DNA from: Pyrocephalus nanus
Lineage: Eukaryota; Chordata; Aves; Passeriformes; Tyrannidae
DNA: 64,000 nucleotides
NCBI GenBank assembly: GCA_038380795.1
Contig: CM076269.1
Coordinates: forward strand, 5,828,001-5,892,000
Direction: 5' to 3'
Shown: positions 1-12,599 of the stretch, piece after piece
Position numbering within the stretch: the stretch's first letter is position 1
Layout: each line of letters starts with the position of its first letter
Program-made: the position numbers and the translations under genes
Notes under the pieces: generated by a model
The model's database searches: none
What the model was told of the DNA's origin: nothing
Seen by the model: the letters and a program-made list of their open reading frames with translations, nothing else

Positions 1-3000
1 AGCCAGCAGTGGGACAGGCTTAGCTCATGTGTCTTGCATAAGATGCCCTGGCTTATTAATTTCAGAGTGGGGCTGAGTTTTTCTCCTCGAGGTGTCACAC
101 CAGCTTTTGATCAGCCAGGAGCAGTGGCACAGAGGAGAGGGAGGAACTGTACAGTGCTGAACTTTGCCCACAGCCATGCTGAAATAACAGCCCTCCCGGT
201 TTGCTTTGTCATGCATCATCCAGCTCACCAGCAGCAATTTGCCAGAGTCCAGATAGGCTACAAAACCCATTCAGTATGTGCTGTTCCACGTGGGTGTCTT
301 CTCTGGAAGTGGTTTTTAGCTGGTTGTAGCTTAAACAGTATAACAGGTTCTTGGTCGAGCTGCTTGTGTGTACGTGGTTGACAAGGAACAGACAGCATAG
401 ATTTATCCAATTTCATGTCACGTCAGCCTAGACTTTTCTCCTGACAGGGCAATAAGTTCTTGTGGGCAGGGAAACTGCAGTTGGAGTATTTCATCTTGAC
501 TTTAACATCAGTCCATGTGATGTTCCTACAAACAACAGTTCAGTCAATACTAGTCAAGCTGTTCTGTTGTGTTGGGCATGGAGAGAATACCACCTAAGCT
601 GGCTGCTTTATACAGACCATTCTGAAAAAACAGATATTGTTTGCCTTTTGCAGGCTATTTTATTATTGTTATCATTATTACTAATAGTAGTAGTATTCAA
701 AGAGCCTGTCTTTCAAGGGAAGGAACTTTCTAGTTGCACTTAATAAAAAAAAAATAATTAAAAAATTTGTAACACCTTTAATAAAATAACCAGAAAAGTT
801 TCCTCCAAGAGCATGTCATTATGTCAACTCTGTTCAGCAGAGAAGCATTGCATTCAGTAAATATATATTTGGGAGCTACTTTGTGATCATTGACATTTGA
901 CACTGTTCTTACATCTCTCCCTATTAGCATGTTTATGTTTGGAGTGTACTTGACCTATTTCAGAAATATTCCTCATCTTTTCCCATTATTTACTGAGCAG
1001 CAATAACCCTTGAAAGACTGCTGCATTTTACAGGCTGCAAAGTTTCATGGAAACAAGAGGCCCCTCTTGTGTTGCTTAAGTAGCTCATCTGTGAAGGTAA
1101 ATATATTCCTGGATTTAATTAGGAGTTGCAGTATTAATATTTATGCAGATAAAACTAGGTGGGGAGGGAGGTGAAAGAAGGGGGAGTAATGGTGTATTTG
1201 TCATTGCTGAAATGAATTCCTTATGAGGGACACAAACAAATGTCTGAGATCTCTTGCATGAAAATAACTGCTTCACTCCTCACTCCTAGCAGAGGGCTGG
1301 GACCAAGACAGAGATCCAAAGACACAGCTTGCACCAAAAGCTTGTTTTCCTTCATATTTAAATGCAATTTTTCATGCCGAGACAAATTTGAAGGACAAAT
1401 GACAGTGTTTTGAAGACAGATCCTCTAGGGAGTATGGAGGAAGATGCTGGAGCAGCAGGAGAGATCTGATCTATTCTGTCTCATGTTAGATATGATTTTC
1501 ATGTGCTGCAATACTTTTCTGGATATTAGTATGTTTTGAGGCATGAAATGAAAAGTCAAAATCTTCCACTATTTTGTGATTGATAATGGACAATAAAGAT
1601 TCAGCCATAATGCATTCTGATTTTGAAGATGTACAGTTTTAAAGTACCTCCTCAATAAAATTTTCAAATGCCTTTTCATCTCCAAAGTGTTGAGCTGGAA
1701 CATATTGTCCATTTTCAAATTCTCACACACAGGAAAAACATTTGAGTCTGCACTGACTCTTGAAACTCAGAGACAATTCAGGTTTTGTGATCTTGCCTTT
1801 TCACACCTAGATGAGATAGCAGAAACCTCCTGGCTTGGACTGACTAGTTTTTTTCATTCTTGCTCTGGCCTTGAATCCCTTAGTATAAAACTTGGTTGGG
1901 AAAGGTTTGGAGGCACAGAAAATAAGGGAACTCAGCTTTTATCCTTTGTGAGTGGTGGCACTGTGAGCTTAATATGGGCAGGAATTGTTCAAAGGTGGCA
2001 TCTTCCATATTGATATAATATGTGATGGAGAGTCCTGGCGCATCAGAAGTTAGAGATCACTTGAGAACACAAAGCTGTGTCAAAGGCAACAGGGAAAACA
2101 TGTTTTTTCTTGCTCAAAGAGCAGTTCACCTCTTTGTTCTCCCTTTTGTACCCAGGCTGCACCTGGCCCTCTTTGATTTTAATTATCAGGTACTGGGAGA
2201 GCTCAGGGCTGACCTGTGTTAGAAAGCATCACCTTCCCTTCAGCTCTTTGTTCTGCTCTCATAGGGTAATTGGATGCTAATAAATCAGCTCTCTGGTTCA
2301 CCATATTTAAGATGCTTCTAGTGACTGGGAAAAAAAAAATACACTCTTGTCTCTTTATTCCCTGTCTTTGGTTTGCTCTGTGCTTTTCTTCCATTCTTTC
2401 TGTTAAGACCGACTGTACTACCTCCATTCTGGAGATCAGCATTTGCTCCTGTACAATTCAGTTGCTTTTTTGGACAGTAAAGGAGAAAGATGCTTCATCC
2501 CCAGCCCTTTGCTTCTGCTTTCTGTTCCCCTGTGGAAGTCGCCTGCATCCAGCATGGTGCCACAAAGTCTTCCCCACTCCAAGGTCATACATGGCAGATG
2601 TAGAAAGCTGGAGACAACCACCAGCTCTGCACAAGCCTGACAGCAATCCCAAGCCCCATGCCTGCCAGAGGACATGGGTGTCCTGCCCTCACCTGGCCAG
2701 ACACGAGGCATGTTGCAAAATCATTCACCACTTCCCACCCACTCACTCAGGGGCTGCAGCCTCTAAGTTGCAGTATAATAGACCCTACCACTCTGCAAAC
2801 TCTGCTGTCAATAGTTACCTGCCTCGGGCAGAGACTGTAACTGGTGGGGAATGAAGTTGTGTCCATGCTTAAAAACAGACCAAGCCAGGATGACCTGGAT
2901 CTCAGAGGGGGCAGCCTTGACTCCACAGGAATGGCAGAATCTGGTCATAAATAGTGTGTACCACAAAGACACCCAGGGAAAAAAAAAACCCACTTAGCAA

Positions 3001-6000
3001 CAGCAGCAACAGTTGCCACTGCAATTATTCCAGCAAATGACAATAATTTGTGCTGACCACACTGTGGTCTGCCTATACCTTGCCAACTTATTCCTGCTTC
3101 AGCCATTAATATAAGTTTGTTTTGCACACAAAGAAAATAACTCTCATTTAAAGCTCCCTGTGCACTTTGTGAGTCGTTAATGAACTCTCATGATATCAAT
3201 GACCTAAAAAGAGCACTGTGAGCTACTTTTTCTTAAGCAAGAACCATGATCTGCTGGTTGTCAGAGAAACTCGTTTGTCACTTCTCGTCCCTCATATTTG
3301 TGGCCCCGTTCTTTGGAATAATAAGAGCTTGGCTTGAGGATTAGGGCATGAAATGTGGTTGTGTTTAAAATTTGTTTATTTTCATTGTTTTTCTTTAGCT
3401 TTGTTCTTGGAGCTTGTACAATAAAGGCAAATAATTTAAAGGACACAGAGGGCTGGAGTTTGGTTTTGTACAGAGTGTGGGAGGCTGACAGAAAAGCTAT
3501 AGCCGAGTGAAGGGACTGCATTCAGTGAAGCCAAGGTGAACTGAAGTATTTACAGACTCTGGAGGACTTGGAGTAACTTCCATCTTCCCTCTCAGCTTGT
3601 AACTCACACCCAGCTCACACCCAGGCTGAACTCACAGCCGGCTACTGCCAGGGAAGTTACACCTCTGAAATCATCGGCTGCAAAACTGGCTCAAGAAGCC
3701 AAAAGGAGCTCAAGTTGGGCAAACACCTGCCGAATCATGCAGCCAGAAAACAGCAAGGAAGAGACACTAAGCCGGTATGAATCACTGCTAATCACTCTCA
3801 GAGCTAATTGACACATTCCTTAAATTCCTCTCGAGGTTCTTGGCACTCTGGGCTCCATCATTTTCTTCAGTGTCAGCAAAGGGAAAGGCATAAGGTGCGT
3901 GAGAAAGTCTTCTTTTTTGTAAATAGACACCGCTGCTGCATGCCAGGGCTCCAGGGCTGGCATGACAGCAACTTTACCCCAAAATGCATTTGTGAGACTT
4001 TGGGGTGATCGTCTGCTCTCCCCCAGCTGCTCCTTCCCAACCCGCTTGTTTCAGAAGTGCCACTGCATCTGCTTCAATGCACTCAAACACACACACATAC
4101 CCTAAGTGCTCCCAAAGAAGATCCCAGAGAAACATAAGTCTTTCTCAACACCCAACGGAACAATCAGTGAGGAAGGCACAGAGTGTCCTTTGCTTTGTGA
4201 AGCTGGTTTGCTAAAGCCCAGAAACCTCTCAGGCAGCTTCTGCTGAACCTGTGGTAGGGGACCTCCACCCTGGGCTGTTTCCAAGCTGCTTATTAACGTG
4301 TACTTTGTGCCATTACTGGCATTCAGATCAGCTCAGGTCACCTGTAGAGCTGGTTAATGGGAAGATGACAGCCAGCAAGTGCAAAGAGTGTTCTTGGCTC
4401 AGGGTATGAAGTGTGAAACCTTTGACTGCTGCACAGGCAGAACAGACCATGTCTTCTGGGGAAGGAGTCCTCTTTCTCCTGTGGTTCTCAACCCACAGCG
4501 TGAAGATTCCAGAGGCTACTTTGAGATGCTTCTGAATGCCATCTGAGAGAGGCTGGTCCATCCTCACGAGCCTTGAAATTATTGCTCTGACAATCAGTGA
4601 GTTCAAAATGTATCAGAAACTGCTTGAGTAGTGTCAGGTAGTTTGACTCCTTCTAAAGTCAGTGAGGAGGGAGGAATCTCCCCCAGACAGACAAGAGAGA
4701 CAAATTGAGTTTGGAGATGATGATGGAAGCACATATTTCTACGGCAGAGTTTCACTTAGGTGTCACAATCTCCTCTGCAAGCATGCAGCTAATGATGATA
4801 CGAAGGTCATACCTCTAATCCTGTGCTCTTTCCTGTTGTTTCTTGGAGGGGTGTCCCTCTAGAAAACATACTGAGATCTACTTTTGATGGTAGGTGATGA
4901 CTAAGTCAGTTTTCTGTGGCCAGGCAGAGGACCACTCCTTGCTATTAAAACACATCCAGAGAATAGGGAGGAAGCATTCCTCCATCCTCTGTTTCTGTGT
5001 GGTATCTGGGTAGTGACTGTGTTTGCCAGCGATGGGGAAGGCTGAGATTCAGTCCCTGCCACTGCCAGTGTGTGTCTGAAGGCTCTGACCCCTAACCAGG
5101 GACAGCTTGGAGGCATGTACCAAAAACTACTGAACGTGCAGTAGTTTGGGAGGAATGCTTATGACTTTCTCCTCCTGCAACCCTCCAGCATGGCTTTTTT
5201 GTCTTTAATTTTTTGTTGATGATGGCTTTTTTGTTCCAGTAATTGCTCCGCTTATTTTCTGAATTCCTGTTGTTTGAACTTGTGTCAGTGATCTCCATAG
5301 TTTAACAATGCACCTTGTGAAAAGCCTTTCTTATTGGTCTTAAAATTGCTACATTATTGCTTCTTTGGCCAGTCCCTAATTCTTGTAAACTGAGAAAAAG
5401 TTCAGTGTTGCCTTCTCTATGAAGTCTGAGGATGTGTACCAGTGTAAAATAATTGCTACTAATAGCTTTAAGTTGTTTTTCCCTCACTTCCCTTTCCTTC
5501 TCCCGCCACAGATGCTCCACACACATGTATGTGTAAATTGATTCTTTGCAGTCTCTACTGGCATATTTCTTCATAAATTCATACTGGATATTCTATTAAG
5601 ATAAATTAATTAGGAGAGATAGGATATGGTCTAAGTAAATTTTTAAGAAACAGCTGTTAATTAAGTTTTATCTAGATTTACTGCGTGGGAGTCAAACTAT
5701 TGTAACTCATGAGCTGGAAAATTTGGTTACATTAGGTGTCTGCCTTCTAATGGAATGGACAGATTAAAGCTGCTATATTCCCTTAGTTTTTCTAACAACA
5801 TATTTCTCTCAATGAAACAATTGCTATGACTACACTTGAGCTGAATGAGTTCTGTATTGTCCTTTCTAAAAAGCGCTAAGCTCAGCACACAGACACTGGG
5901 TCTCAGTTTAGACATATGGCTAATCATGCTTGAAAACCACGTAATCTTATCCAGGGCAAAATTCATATCATTATGTAGGAAGAGTTTAAGTGTTTCCCCC

Positions 6001-7080
6001 TTATTTGAAAATAATGTTAAACTGGGATTACGCTGTATTATGTTCCTTTTGGACCTTAGATGTCCATGTGCATTCATATCAGCCGTCTGGCTGTCACATC
6101 CATGCTTACTGCCTCAGTGAGTAACAGTGAAGGAAACCAGCATATTAGCTTGTGGAACAAATGGGGCCTTTTCTTTGTAAGAAGATAGCTGGGACATAAC
6201 TTAATATAACTGCTCCCTGTTCGTAATGGAAAGCTCAGTAACATGACAGATGTCATGTCAGGTGACAGATAAATGAGTATTAATGATCTCCCAGGCTGCT
6301 GAAGTTTTACAATATAAAAACACGTCCCGCCCTCTTAAGAAAATTCTCATTGTACATTCTTGATGAAAAAGATAATGTTTTTAAGCAGCTTATTTTTTTC
6401 TTTATTAGATGTAAAAGTAGCCCATATCCCGCAATAAAAAGCGCACAGCCCTCTGTGCCTGCCACATCCAGGATCGATTCTACATTTTTGCAGTTGAAAT
6501 GTATGCACAGAACTGGGTGAATAGATAACATGGACATCTGAACACGGATTTATTTTGTCAGTGATGTATATGCACATATTTTATGTGTTCAGCACTGTTC
6601 CTGTGCCCATAAACTCACACGTCTCTGCAGGTACCTGTAGGTAAAGCTGCGTCATTATCCACGCTCAGGTCTCCAGGCAGAGCCTTGAGTTTTTTGATCT
6701 AATTCTCTGTGGAGAGAATTACTTTCATGTCTCTCTGTGGTGCATACCTATTTATAGATTGTGTGGTGTGTGTGTGTGGCAGATTTATGTGCTGCACTTT
6801 GCCCGCACACACACCTGTGTTGGCCAGCTCTGGTGTGGCAGGTACGGGAATATCCATATAATATACATATCAGTGCTTTATGAGCAGCTCATTGAGTCCG
6901 GCGTGGTCCTCCTTTTGCCGCTTTTGTGCAGTTCATTATAGAAACATACTTGAGTTTGCTCAGTTGCTTCTCCCAAAGGCCAACTTTTGATCTTCTCTTG
7001 GGAACCTGTCGCACTGCCTTGGTCTCTAAGTACCACAGCCAATGTGTTTACCAACTCTTTTTCTCCTTCTCGCCCTTTCT
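1..7080. other. AT-rich non-coding DNA, no gene recognised
   Basis: All open frames are short (116 codons or fewer, apart from a 194-codon frame at 2,270-2,854) and show no domain or paired splice sites. Low-complexity TTA/TAG tracts occur near 655-700. No CR1 copy was recognised. Scattered TAAT-rich, non-repetitive patches could be regulatory, but I cannot support individual calls. Confidence 0.5.
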
Positions 7081-7089
7081 ATTATGCGT

Positions 7090-7400
7090 CCCCTTTTTTC
7101 TCGCACACAAAAGCCCTGCGCGGTGCTTGTGTGTGGTCCCCAAGAGATGCGGGCCCGGCGAGGAGCCGGTTTTCGGCGAGGCTCTGGGCTGGAGGATCTG
7201 TGAACCCGTGCAATTAGCAGTTTAGATCCGGGACCCCACGTGTGGGAGCGGGGCCCGCGGTTGTGCCGCGGCGATGGGGACGGCCGCCCTCCGGGCGGGT
7301 GCACCGACCCCTGGCAGAAGGGTCACGCCGCGCCGCAGACAGCCCCGAGCTCAGGAAAAACCCGGAGATCAGAGCTGCAATCTGTAGTGGGGTGTCCTCC
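7090..7400. promoter_or_regulatory. CpG island (first of the CpG-rich block)
   Basis: There is an abrupt rise in G+C and CpG density compared with the AT-rich flanks, with runs such as GGCCCGGCGAGGAGCCGG and several CGCG words. No coding exon is recognisable in it. It could be an outlying promoter or enhancer-type island. The T-run plus G-rich tract at 7,523-7,620 follows directly. Confidence 0.6.
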
Positions 7401-7522
7401 CCCCTCCACCACCCCCCCTGCACAACACATGGATTCAGAAAGGGATCATTTGGAAAGCATTTGCAAACATATGGGTCGTTTTTAAGTCAAGGCTTCTTTA
7501 ATTCACTGTGTTTCCTAAGTTG

Positions 7523-7620
7523 TTTTTTTTTTTTTTTTGAGGGAGGAGTTTGGTGGAGGTTTTGAGGGAGGGGTGGTTGTTTTGTTTTGTTTGGGGGCGG
7601 GGGGAGAGGGGGGTGGTGTG
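7523..7620. repeat. T-run followed by a G-rich tract
   Basis: A run of 16 T is followed by about 80 bases of almost pure G/T/A purine-rich sequence with repeated GGG and GGGG groups (GGGGGCGGGGGGAGAGGGG near 7,590-7,608). This is a strong G-quadruplex-forming pattern on the plus strand, next to the CpG island at 7.1-7.4 kb. Confidence 0.7.
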
Positions 7621-8103
7621 CAGGCTCTTGCTGCAAAAAGCCTGGCTGGGAAAAAAACCAAAAAGAGGAGGTCTGAGTGGTGGAATAAAGAGCGCAGCAA
7701 AGCCACCCTAAAGCAGCTTGTTCCCAACTCATGTCCCTTACACAGAGATTAAAAGAACAAACACTCTGCTCTTCTTAATGATGGCATTACCAAGTATAAT
7801 TAATTAGAAGGGTAGCAAAAGGAATCAGATCCCTGATGCTAATTACTTTCCTAAAGGGATAATATGCTCTTATGTTACCAGTCTAGATCTGACAGAAATA
7901 TGTCTATTACTGCTACTGCTGCTACTAATCAAGTAGTAAAATAAAATACCCAAGGGATACACATGCCTGGGTTTGTTTATATGCATGTATGTATACATAC
8001 ACGTGCATATAATGATACACTCACTATATTACGTTATATGTATTTAATGCTATGTTATATATATATATAGCATGATGTGTGCAAGCACTCATGCATTATC
8101 ACT

Positions 8104-8203
8104 TCATAGAATCATAGAACCATTTAGGTTGCCAAAGACCTGTAAGATCGTTGGGTCCAACTGTTAACCCAGCACTGCCAAGTCCACAGCTAAACCATGT
8201 TTA
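8104..8203 (-). mobile_element. CR1 LINE 3'-end fragment, 5'-truncated
   Basis: The segment starts with TCATAGAATCATAGAA, the reverse complement of the CR1 3' terminus. It continues through the familiar CR1 tail (TTTAGGTTG, AAAGACCTGTAAGATCGTTG, AGCACTGCCAAGTCCA, CTAAACCATG) and stops abruptly at about 8,203, the usual 5' truncation. It is close to what I recall of the consensus, so fairly young. It carries no coding capacity. Confidence 0.88.
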
Positions 8204-9386
8204 TGTATTTATAGTTAGAGTGGATTTTAGACGTATATGTTGACAGACAGCCAGGCAGAAAGACAAATATTTATGACACCACTTCCCTGCAGTGCTACCA
8301 CCAAAGAAGGGGAACAATAAACAAAAGCTCCTCCACCTTTGCCAACCATGGCCTGTGCACTCAGGTCTGGGTAGGATCCGAGCTGAGTTTTCCTTTGTGA
8401 ATGTGATGGCCCATTAGGCTGTGTCGTGAAGAACTAATGACTGGATGGCATTGATTTGCAGAGGAATTTTAGCTGCAGAGAATGATGGATGTCTTTCAGC
8501 CAAAGATTCCTCTCAGCAGGCTGGACATATTTTGGGTAGCCTGCTCTGGTTACTGTGAAGGATTGCTAAATAAATGGTGGGTTAGCAGCTGAAACACACA
8601 GGCTTTGGCTATTCAGTGGGAGACCCGGCTTGCAGAGTTGTTATTATCATCACTCCAAGAAGTTGGAAGGGATGTGTGTGTAACACAGCCCACGTAAAAT
8701 CCTGGCTCTCAAATGACTATACCATATACTCATACAGTTCGGGGGTTGTTGCTACAAGTAACTGCTACATGTTTATCTGCATCCTTCCCCCACCTCCCTG
8801 TGTGCACGAGCACACAGATGTGATGGCCCTGTGGATGTTCTCATGCCCGTGTGTGTGTGATACCTGTGTGCACAGTTGGGTTTCAGTCTGTGAGCACATT
8901 TGTGCCCAGGTGGCATGTTTGTGCTCATATATGTTTGTGTAGGTGCATTTTACCAGCGGGAGAAAACCCACGTATGTAGATCTCCATGTGTGTGTATGCA
9001 GGTGTGTGGCACATGCACTGGCACAGACATCACGTGTTGTTTTTAGTTGTTTCCCATCCTTCCAAACAGCTTCCCAGAATATCACTCTTTCTCCCCACTC
9101 CTGCCTCCCAGTCCTGCGATTCGCACAGACTGTGAATTTTCTTCAGGACTTGAGGCCTTTGCCCAGTGCTCCTCGGTGAGCAGAAAGCAGTAAGTGCAAT
9201 TTAATGTATTATTTATGAGTGGTGGGAAAGTCTAAGGGGGTTTTAATCTCTGCTTCTCCACTTCCTTCCCAGATGAAAACCATTTCACCTCCCTTCCCAG
9301 ATATTCAGCTCCAGTGTGCTCCCCCACCCCACTCCCATCTGCGCCTTATTTGTACAAATGTTCCCGTGTCTTTAGAAATCATCTTC

Positions 9387-9444
9387 AAAAAAAAAAAAAA
9401 AAAAAGAAAAAGAAAAAAAAAAGAGAGAGAAAAAGAAAAGAAAA
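9387..9444. repeat. A-rich low-complexity tract
   Basis: A run of about 18 A degrades into AAAAG/GAGA units. No adjacent retrocopy with a recognisable gene and no clear target-site duplication was found. Confidence 0.8.
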
Positions 9445-9710
9445 CCCTTGGCAAACCCATATTGTACTTAAACATTTGTGAAGATTTTGTTTCTCTCAAT
9501 ATGGAAGCGAGAGGGGGCTCTGGGAGGGGCTTTCGTGGAGAAATGTCTCATTCAGTCTGCTGAGCCCCCTCCTTGAAGTTTCTTTTCAAGGCTGTTGGAA
9601 AGTTGGGCAAACTGAAAAGCAAAACAATAATTAGAGATAATTGCTTGTGTCCAAACACAGGCATCAAAGCCTCGGGGGTCTCATTTGTGATGGGCCTTAG
9701 TGTGTGATCC

Positions 9711-9740
9711 AAAAAAAAAAAAAAAAATTTAAAAAAAAAA
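9711..9740. repeat. A-run interrupted by TTT
   Basis: Seventeen A, three T, then ten A. A simple low-complexity tract. Confidence 0.85.
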
Positions 9741-10719
9741 GGTGACCCTTATTTTATTTATTGAGTGGGGGAACAGAGAGAAAGTGCCAGATGGGAGGAC
9801 CTCAGAGCAATCTCCGACGGCTCAGCCCTGCCTGCTTGGGCGAACAGGCACTGAGGCCAGGATAAAAGGGATAGAGAGCAGGGTCAGGAGAGGTTGCATA
9901 ATTACTAGGGTGGAGGTAAAAGGGGTGAGAGGGGAGACAAGGGTCTCTCTGGCCCCACCGTGGGGATCTGTGCAGCCCCCCAGCTCTGTGTGGCTAGTGA
10001 CATCCCTGGCACCCAGGGTAGGTACCAGGGATGCTGCAGGATGCCCCATCGGGGTGGTACAGGAGTCCTGGTTTACAGGGGGCTGAGCCACCCCCTTTCT
10101 CATCCTCCAAGCTGGATCCCTAGTGTGGATCCAAGTGGATAGAGACCCAAGAGGCTCTGCCCCAAATTCTTCCCCGATGGGATGCACTGCCAGCAGGAAT
10201 ACAACACCCCTGGGTTACCCACAGCACAGGCAGCACCGAATCTGATGTTTTTACTGAAAACAGTGAGTCGGTCAGGGGAGTTGGGAAAAGAAATAAGGGG
10301 AAAAAAATTCAGAAAAGGCAGAGGCAATATTAAAAACCCCCACAAAACCCAGAGAAATGGTTTCATTCTCTCAGCCCTACTGGGAAGATGTGCTGCCCTG
10401 GCTGCAGGCAATGAGGGAAGAGGTTTGGGCAAGGATGAAGGTGGTTGATTTAGGGGGACCAGACTCCTTTCGAGGGGGCCCCAGGAATCTGAAGGAAAGC
10501 AGTAGATGAGAGTAAACGAGCATGAGAGGGATAGCCTCTCCTATAGGAGAGGGATAACGGAGGACTCTCCAGGGAACCCTTGTCTCTTCTTCGGTTTTCA
10601 AAGGCTGGTTCACATGATAAGAAGTGGCCAAGGTTTGTCCTCACCCCGCCTGTCCCTCGGTAATGGGCTTGTAATGACCTAAACGATTTGCTGATTAGGG
10701 ACAATAAATCTGCCTTTCC

Positions 10720-11720
10720 GTGCGGGGTGTCCCTCACCGAGGCGGGGTGGGGGGCGGGGGACAGAGGGGACAGCCGAGGCCAGTGCCCGAGCAGGAAGGT
10801 GTTTGTTTCTTCGGGCTGCTGGGAATTCGCCTGCAGAGCTGAACGTATTTATCCCAGCATCTGCCCCCCACCTTTCCAGAGGGGAAATTCCGGGGCTCAG
10901 ACGGAGGAGAAGAAGTGACTGTCCCAGTTCCTTTGGGGGTGGTGGAGCGGGGAAAGGCAGGCGGCGGCTTTGCTCGGCTCGCTCCTCCAGGGGACAGGTG
11001 AAGAAGAAAAAGCTGTATGTGTGTTTGTGTGTGTGTATGCGCGTGTAATAGGAAAGAAAGCACGAATGAAAGCCCCGACGGCTCACCCTCACCCCCAGTC
11101 CGCCCCGCAGCCCCGCGCGGTCCCGCGGCACCCCCTGCGCCCCGCCGAGGGAAGTGCACCGTGCCCGCGCCCGGGGAGACGGGATGCTCCCAGATGCGAA
11201 AAAAAAGTAAAAAATTATAAATAAAAAAAAGCACAAACAAACAAGCAAAAACCCCGAACAAAAACCACGAGCCAGCAGGGAAAACGAACATCTCACTGCG
11301 TTGGCTTAAAAAAGAGCCTGCGGGACTCGACCGAGCGGATTGCCCGGTTCCCGAGCGCAGTGCCAGGGGCAAGGAAGGAGGGGAGGAAGGGGTTTCTTTG
11401 CCGTGTCCCCCCCGTCCCGGTGCAGGTGCACGCGGGAAGGTGGCTCCCGCGGTGGCACCGCAGCAGGGCGGGCGGAGATGCCCCAAACGGGGTGGTCCCC
11501 CGGCGGAGGGGGTGGCCGTGCCCTCCCGGCGGTGCGCCAAGGCGCCGGCATCGCCAGGCACTTCCAATTAGCAAAGAAAGATGTTGATCATTAGCGAGCA
11601 ACAAACCTCCAAGCCAGGCGGGCTCTCCCCGGAACCGGGCTGGGGGCTGAGGGCTGTGTCCTGCCGCCGTCCCGAGCCGCTTCCCGGCCGCCGGGCGCTC
11701 CGGCCCCATCACCTGGCGCA
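10720..11720. promoter_or_regulatory. Main CpG island
   Basis: About 1 kb of dense CpG and high G+C, containing GC-box-like words (GGGGCGGGG near 10.75 kb) and interrupted by an A-rich stretch at about 11.2-11.27 kb. The edge near 11,565-11,600 contains homeodomain-type TTAG/ATTAG words (CCAATTAGC, ATCATTAGCG). Long open frames cross this island on both strands, as expected by chance in GC-rich DNA, and none shows a recognisable domain. It is most likely a promoter for a transcript whose coding exons are not in view, or for a long non-coding RNA. Direction of transcription is unknown. Confidence 0.6.
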
Positions 11721-11999
11721 CAGCTGCGGCTCTCCTAGATTGCTTTCTTGTTTAATATTTCTTTTAATTTTCCCCGCTTAGGATTGCTGTGACCGAGGCG
11801 ATATTCGCCTCATCCAGGAGCCCACCTCAGGAGCCCCGACCCTTCCCACCGCACGACCCCTCTCTGATTGTCGTTCTCCTAATTTCTTTTTTCCCCCCGC
11901 TCATTCTTTTTAGCATCTCTCAGTCTCCCTCCATCTTTCGATTTAGCAACACCCCCTCATACCGTCTGTAGTTTCTCCATCCTCCCTCCACCGACCCCT

Positions 12000-12490
12000 C
12001 CTCTCCCGCCCCGGCGGGAGCGCAGAGCCGCGCAGCCCTTCGCGGGCTGGATCCCGAAGGGCTTTATAGAAAATCATATCGGCTGGTGCAAAATCATTTT
12101 ACAAAAATGTCGGAAAACGCTTCTCCCGAACCAAACCAAACCAGCCGTTTTTGCCCACCCTGAATAATTTTTTGCTACTGAAAACGAGTGGCTTTGGATC
12201 GGGCTGGCTCCGCCGCGAGAGGCTGTTGAGGTCCGTTTCGCTGCGATTTTTAGATTATTTTGTTTTGTTAGGTTTGCATCTTTAATTTCTCTGCAGAAAT
12301 TTCTACTCAGATACCAGTTCTTCCTCCTCCTGAGAACAAGCGTGTGGGAACAACGTTTTTAGTCCCCAACCGTCATTACCTGCCCCGGGGGAACTGCGCC
12401 AAGGGCTGGGGGGGACCCTGGGGATCCCTGAACCCTCCTGCTCCGCCGGCGGGACCAGCCTGGCTGGCCCGTACCTTCGAAATGACATTT
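12000..12490. promoter_or_regulatory. CpG-rich segment with interspersed AT-rich conserved-looking blocks
   Basis: GC-rich patches (12,005-12,060; 12,205-12,240; 12,380-12,475) alternate with AT-rich, non-repetitive sequence that keeps CpGs (for example CATATCGGC and TGTCGGAAAACGC). This is typical of the body of an unmethylated regulatory domain rather than a simple island. No coding exon is recognised. A short ATG-containing segment at 12,475-12,488 on the minus strand is treated among the findings. Confidence 0.4.
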
Positions 12491-12599
12491 CTTCTGGTGA
12501 GCCAAGCCAGGCTCCAAAACAAAATCAGCGTGTTTATATCCCCCAGGGTGGGTTTTCTCTGATGGATGGCTGCCCGGGGCTTCTGCCTTCTACTTCATC

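Larger units (their letters stand above)
7621..10719. other. Non-coding DNA between CpG islands
   Basis: Contains the CR1 fragment at 8,104-8,203, a TA dinucleotide run near 8,056-8,069, TG-rich sequence at about 8.67-9.01 kb and the A-rich tracts at 9.39 and 9.71 kb. No exon is recognised. Confidence 0.5.

Noticed and set aside
2270..2854. 194-codon forward frame.
   Set aside because: No domain, no splice context, and other frames are open over the same interval. Looks like chance.
9387..9740. Two A-runs considered as tails of processed pseudogenes.
   Set aside because: No coding or repeat sequence recognisable upstream and no clear target-site duplications. They look like simple low-complexity DNA.
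10734..11567. 277-codon minus-strand frame, with overlapping forward and reverse frames.
   Set aside because: It lies in the main CpG island, where stop codons are rare by composition. The translation is Pro/Gly/Arg/Ala-rich with a poly-Phe/Leu segment from the A-rich tract and no domain.
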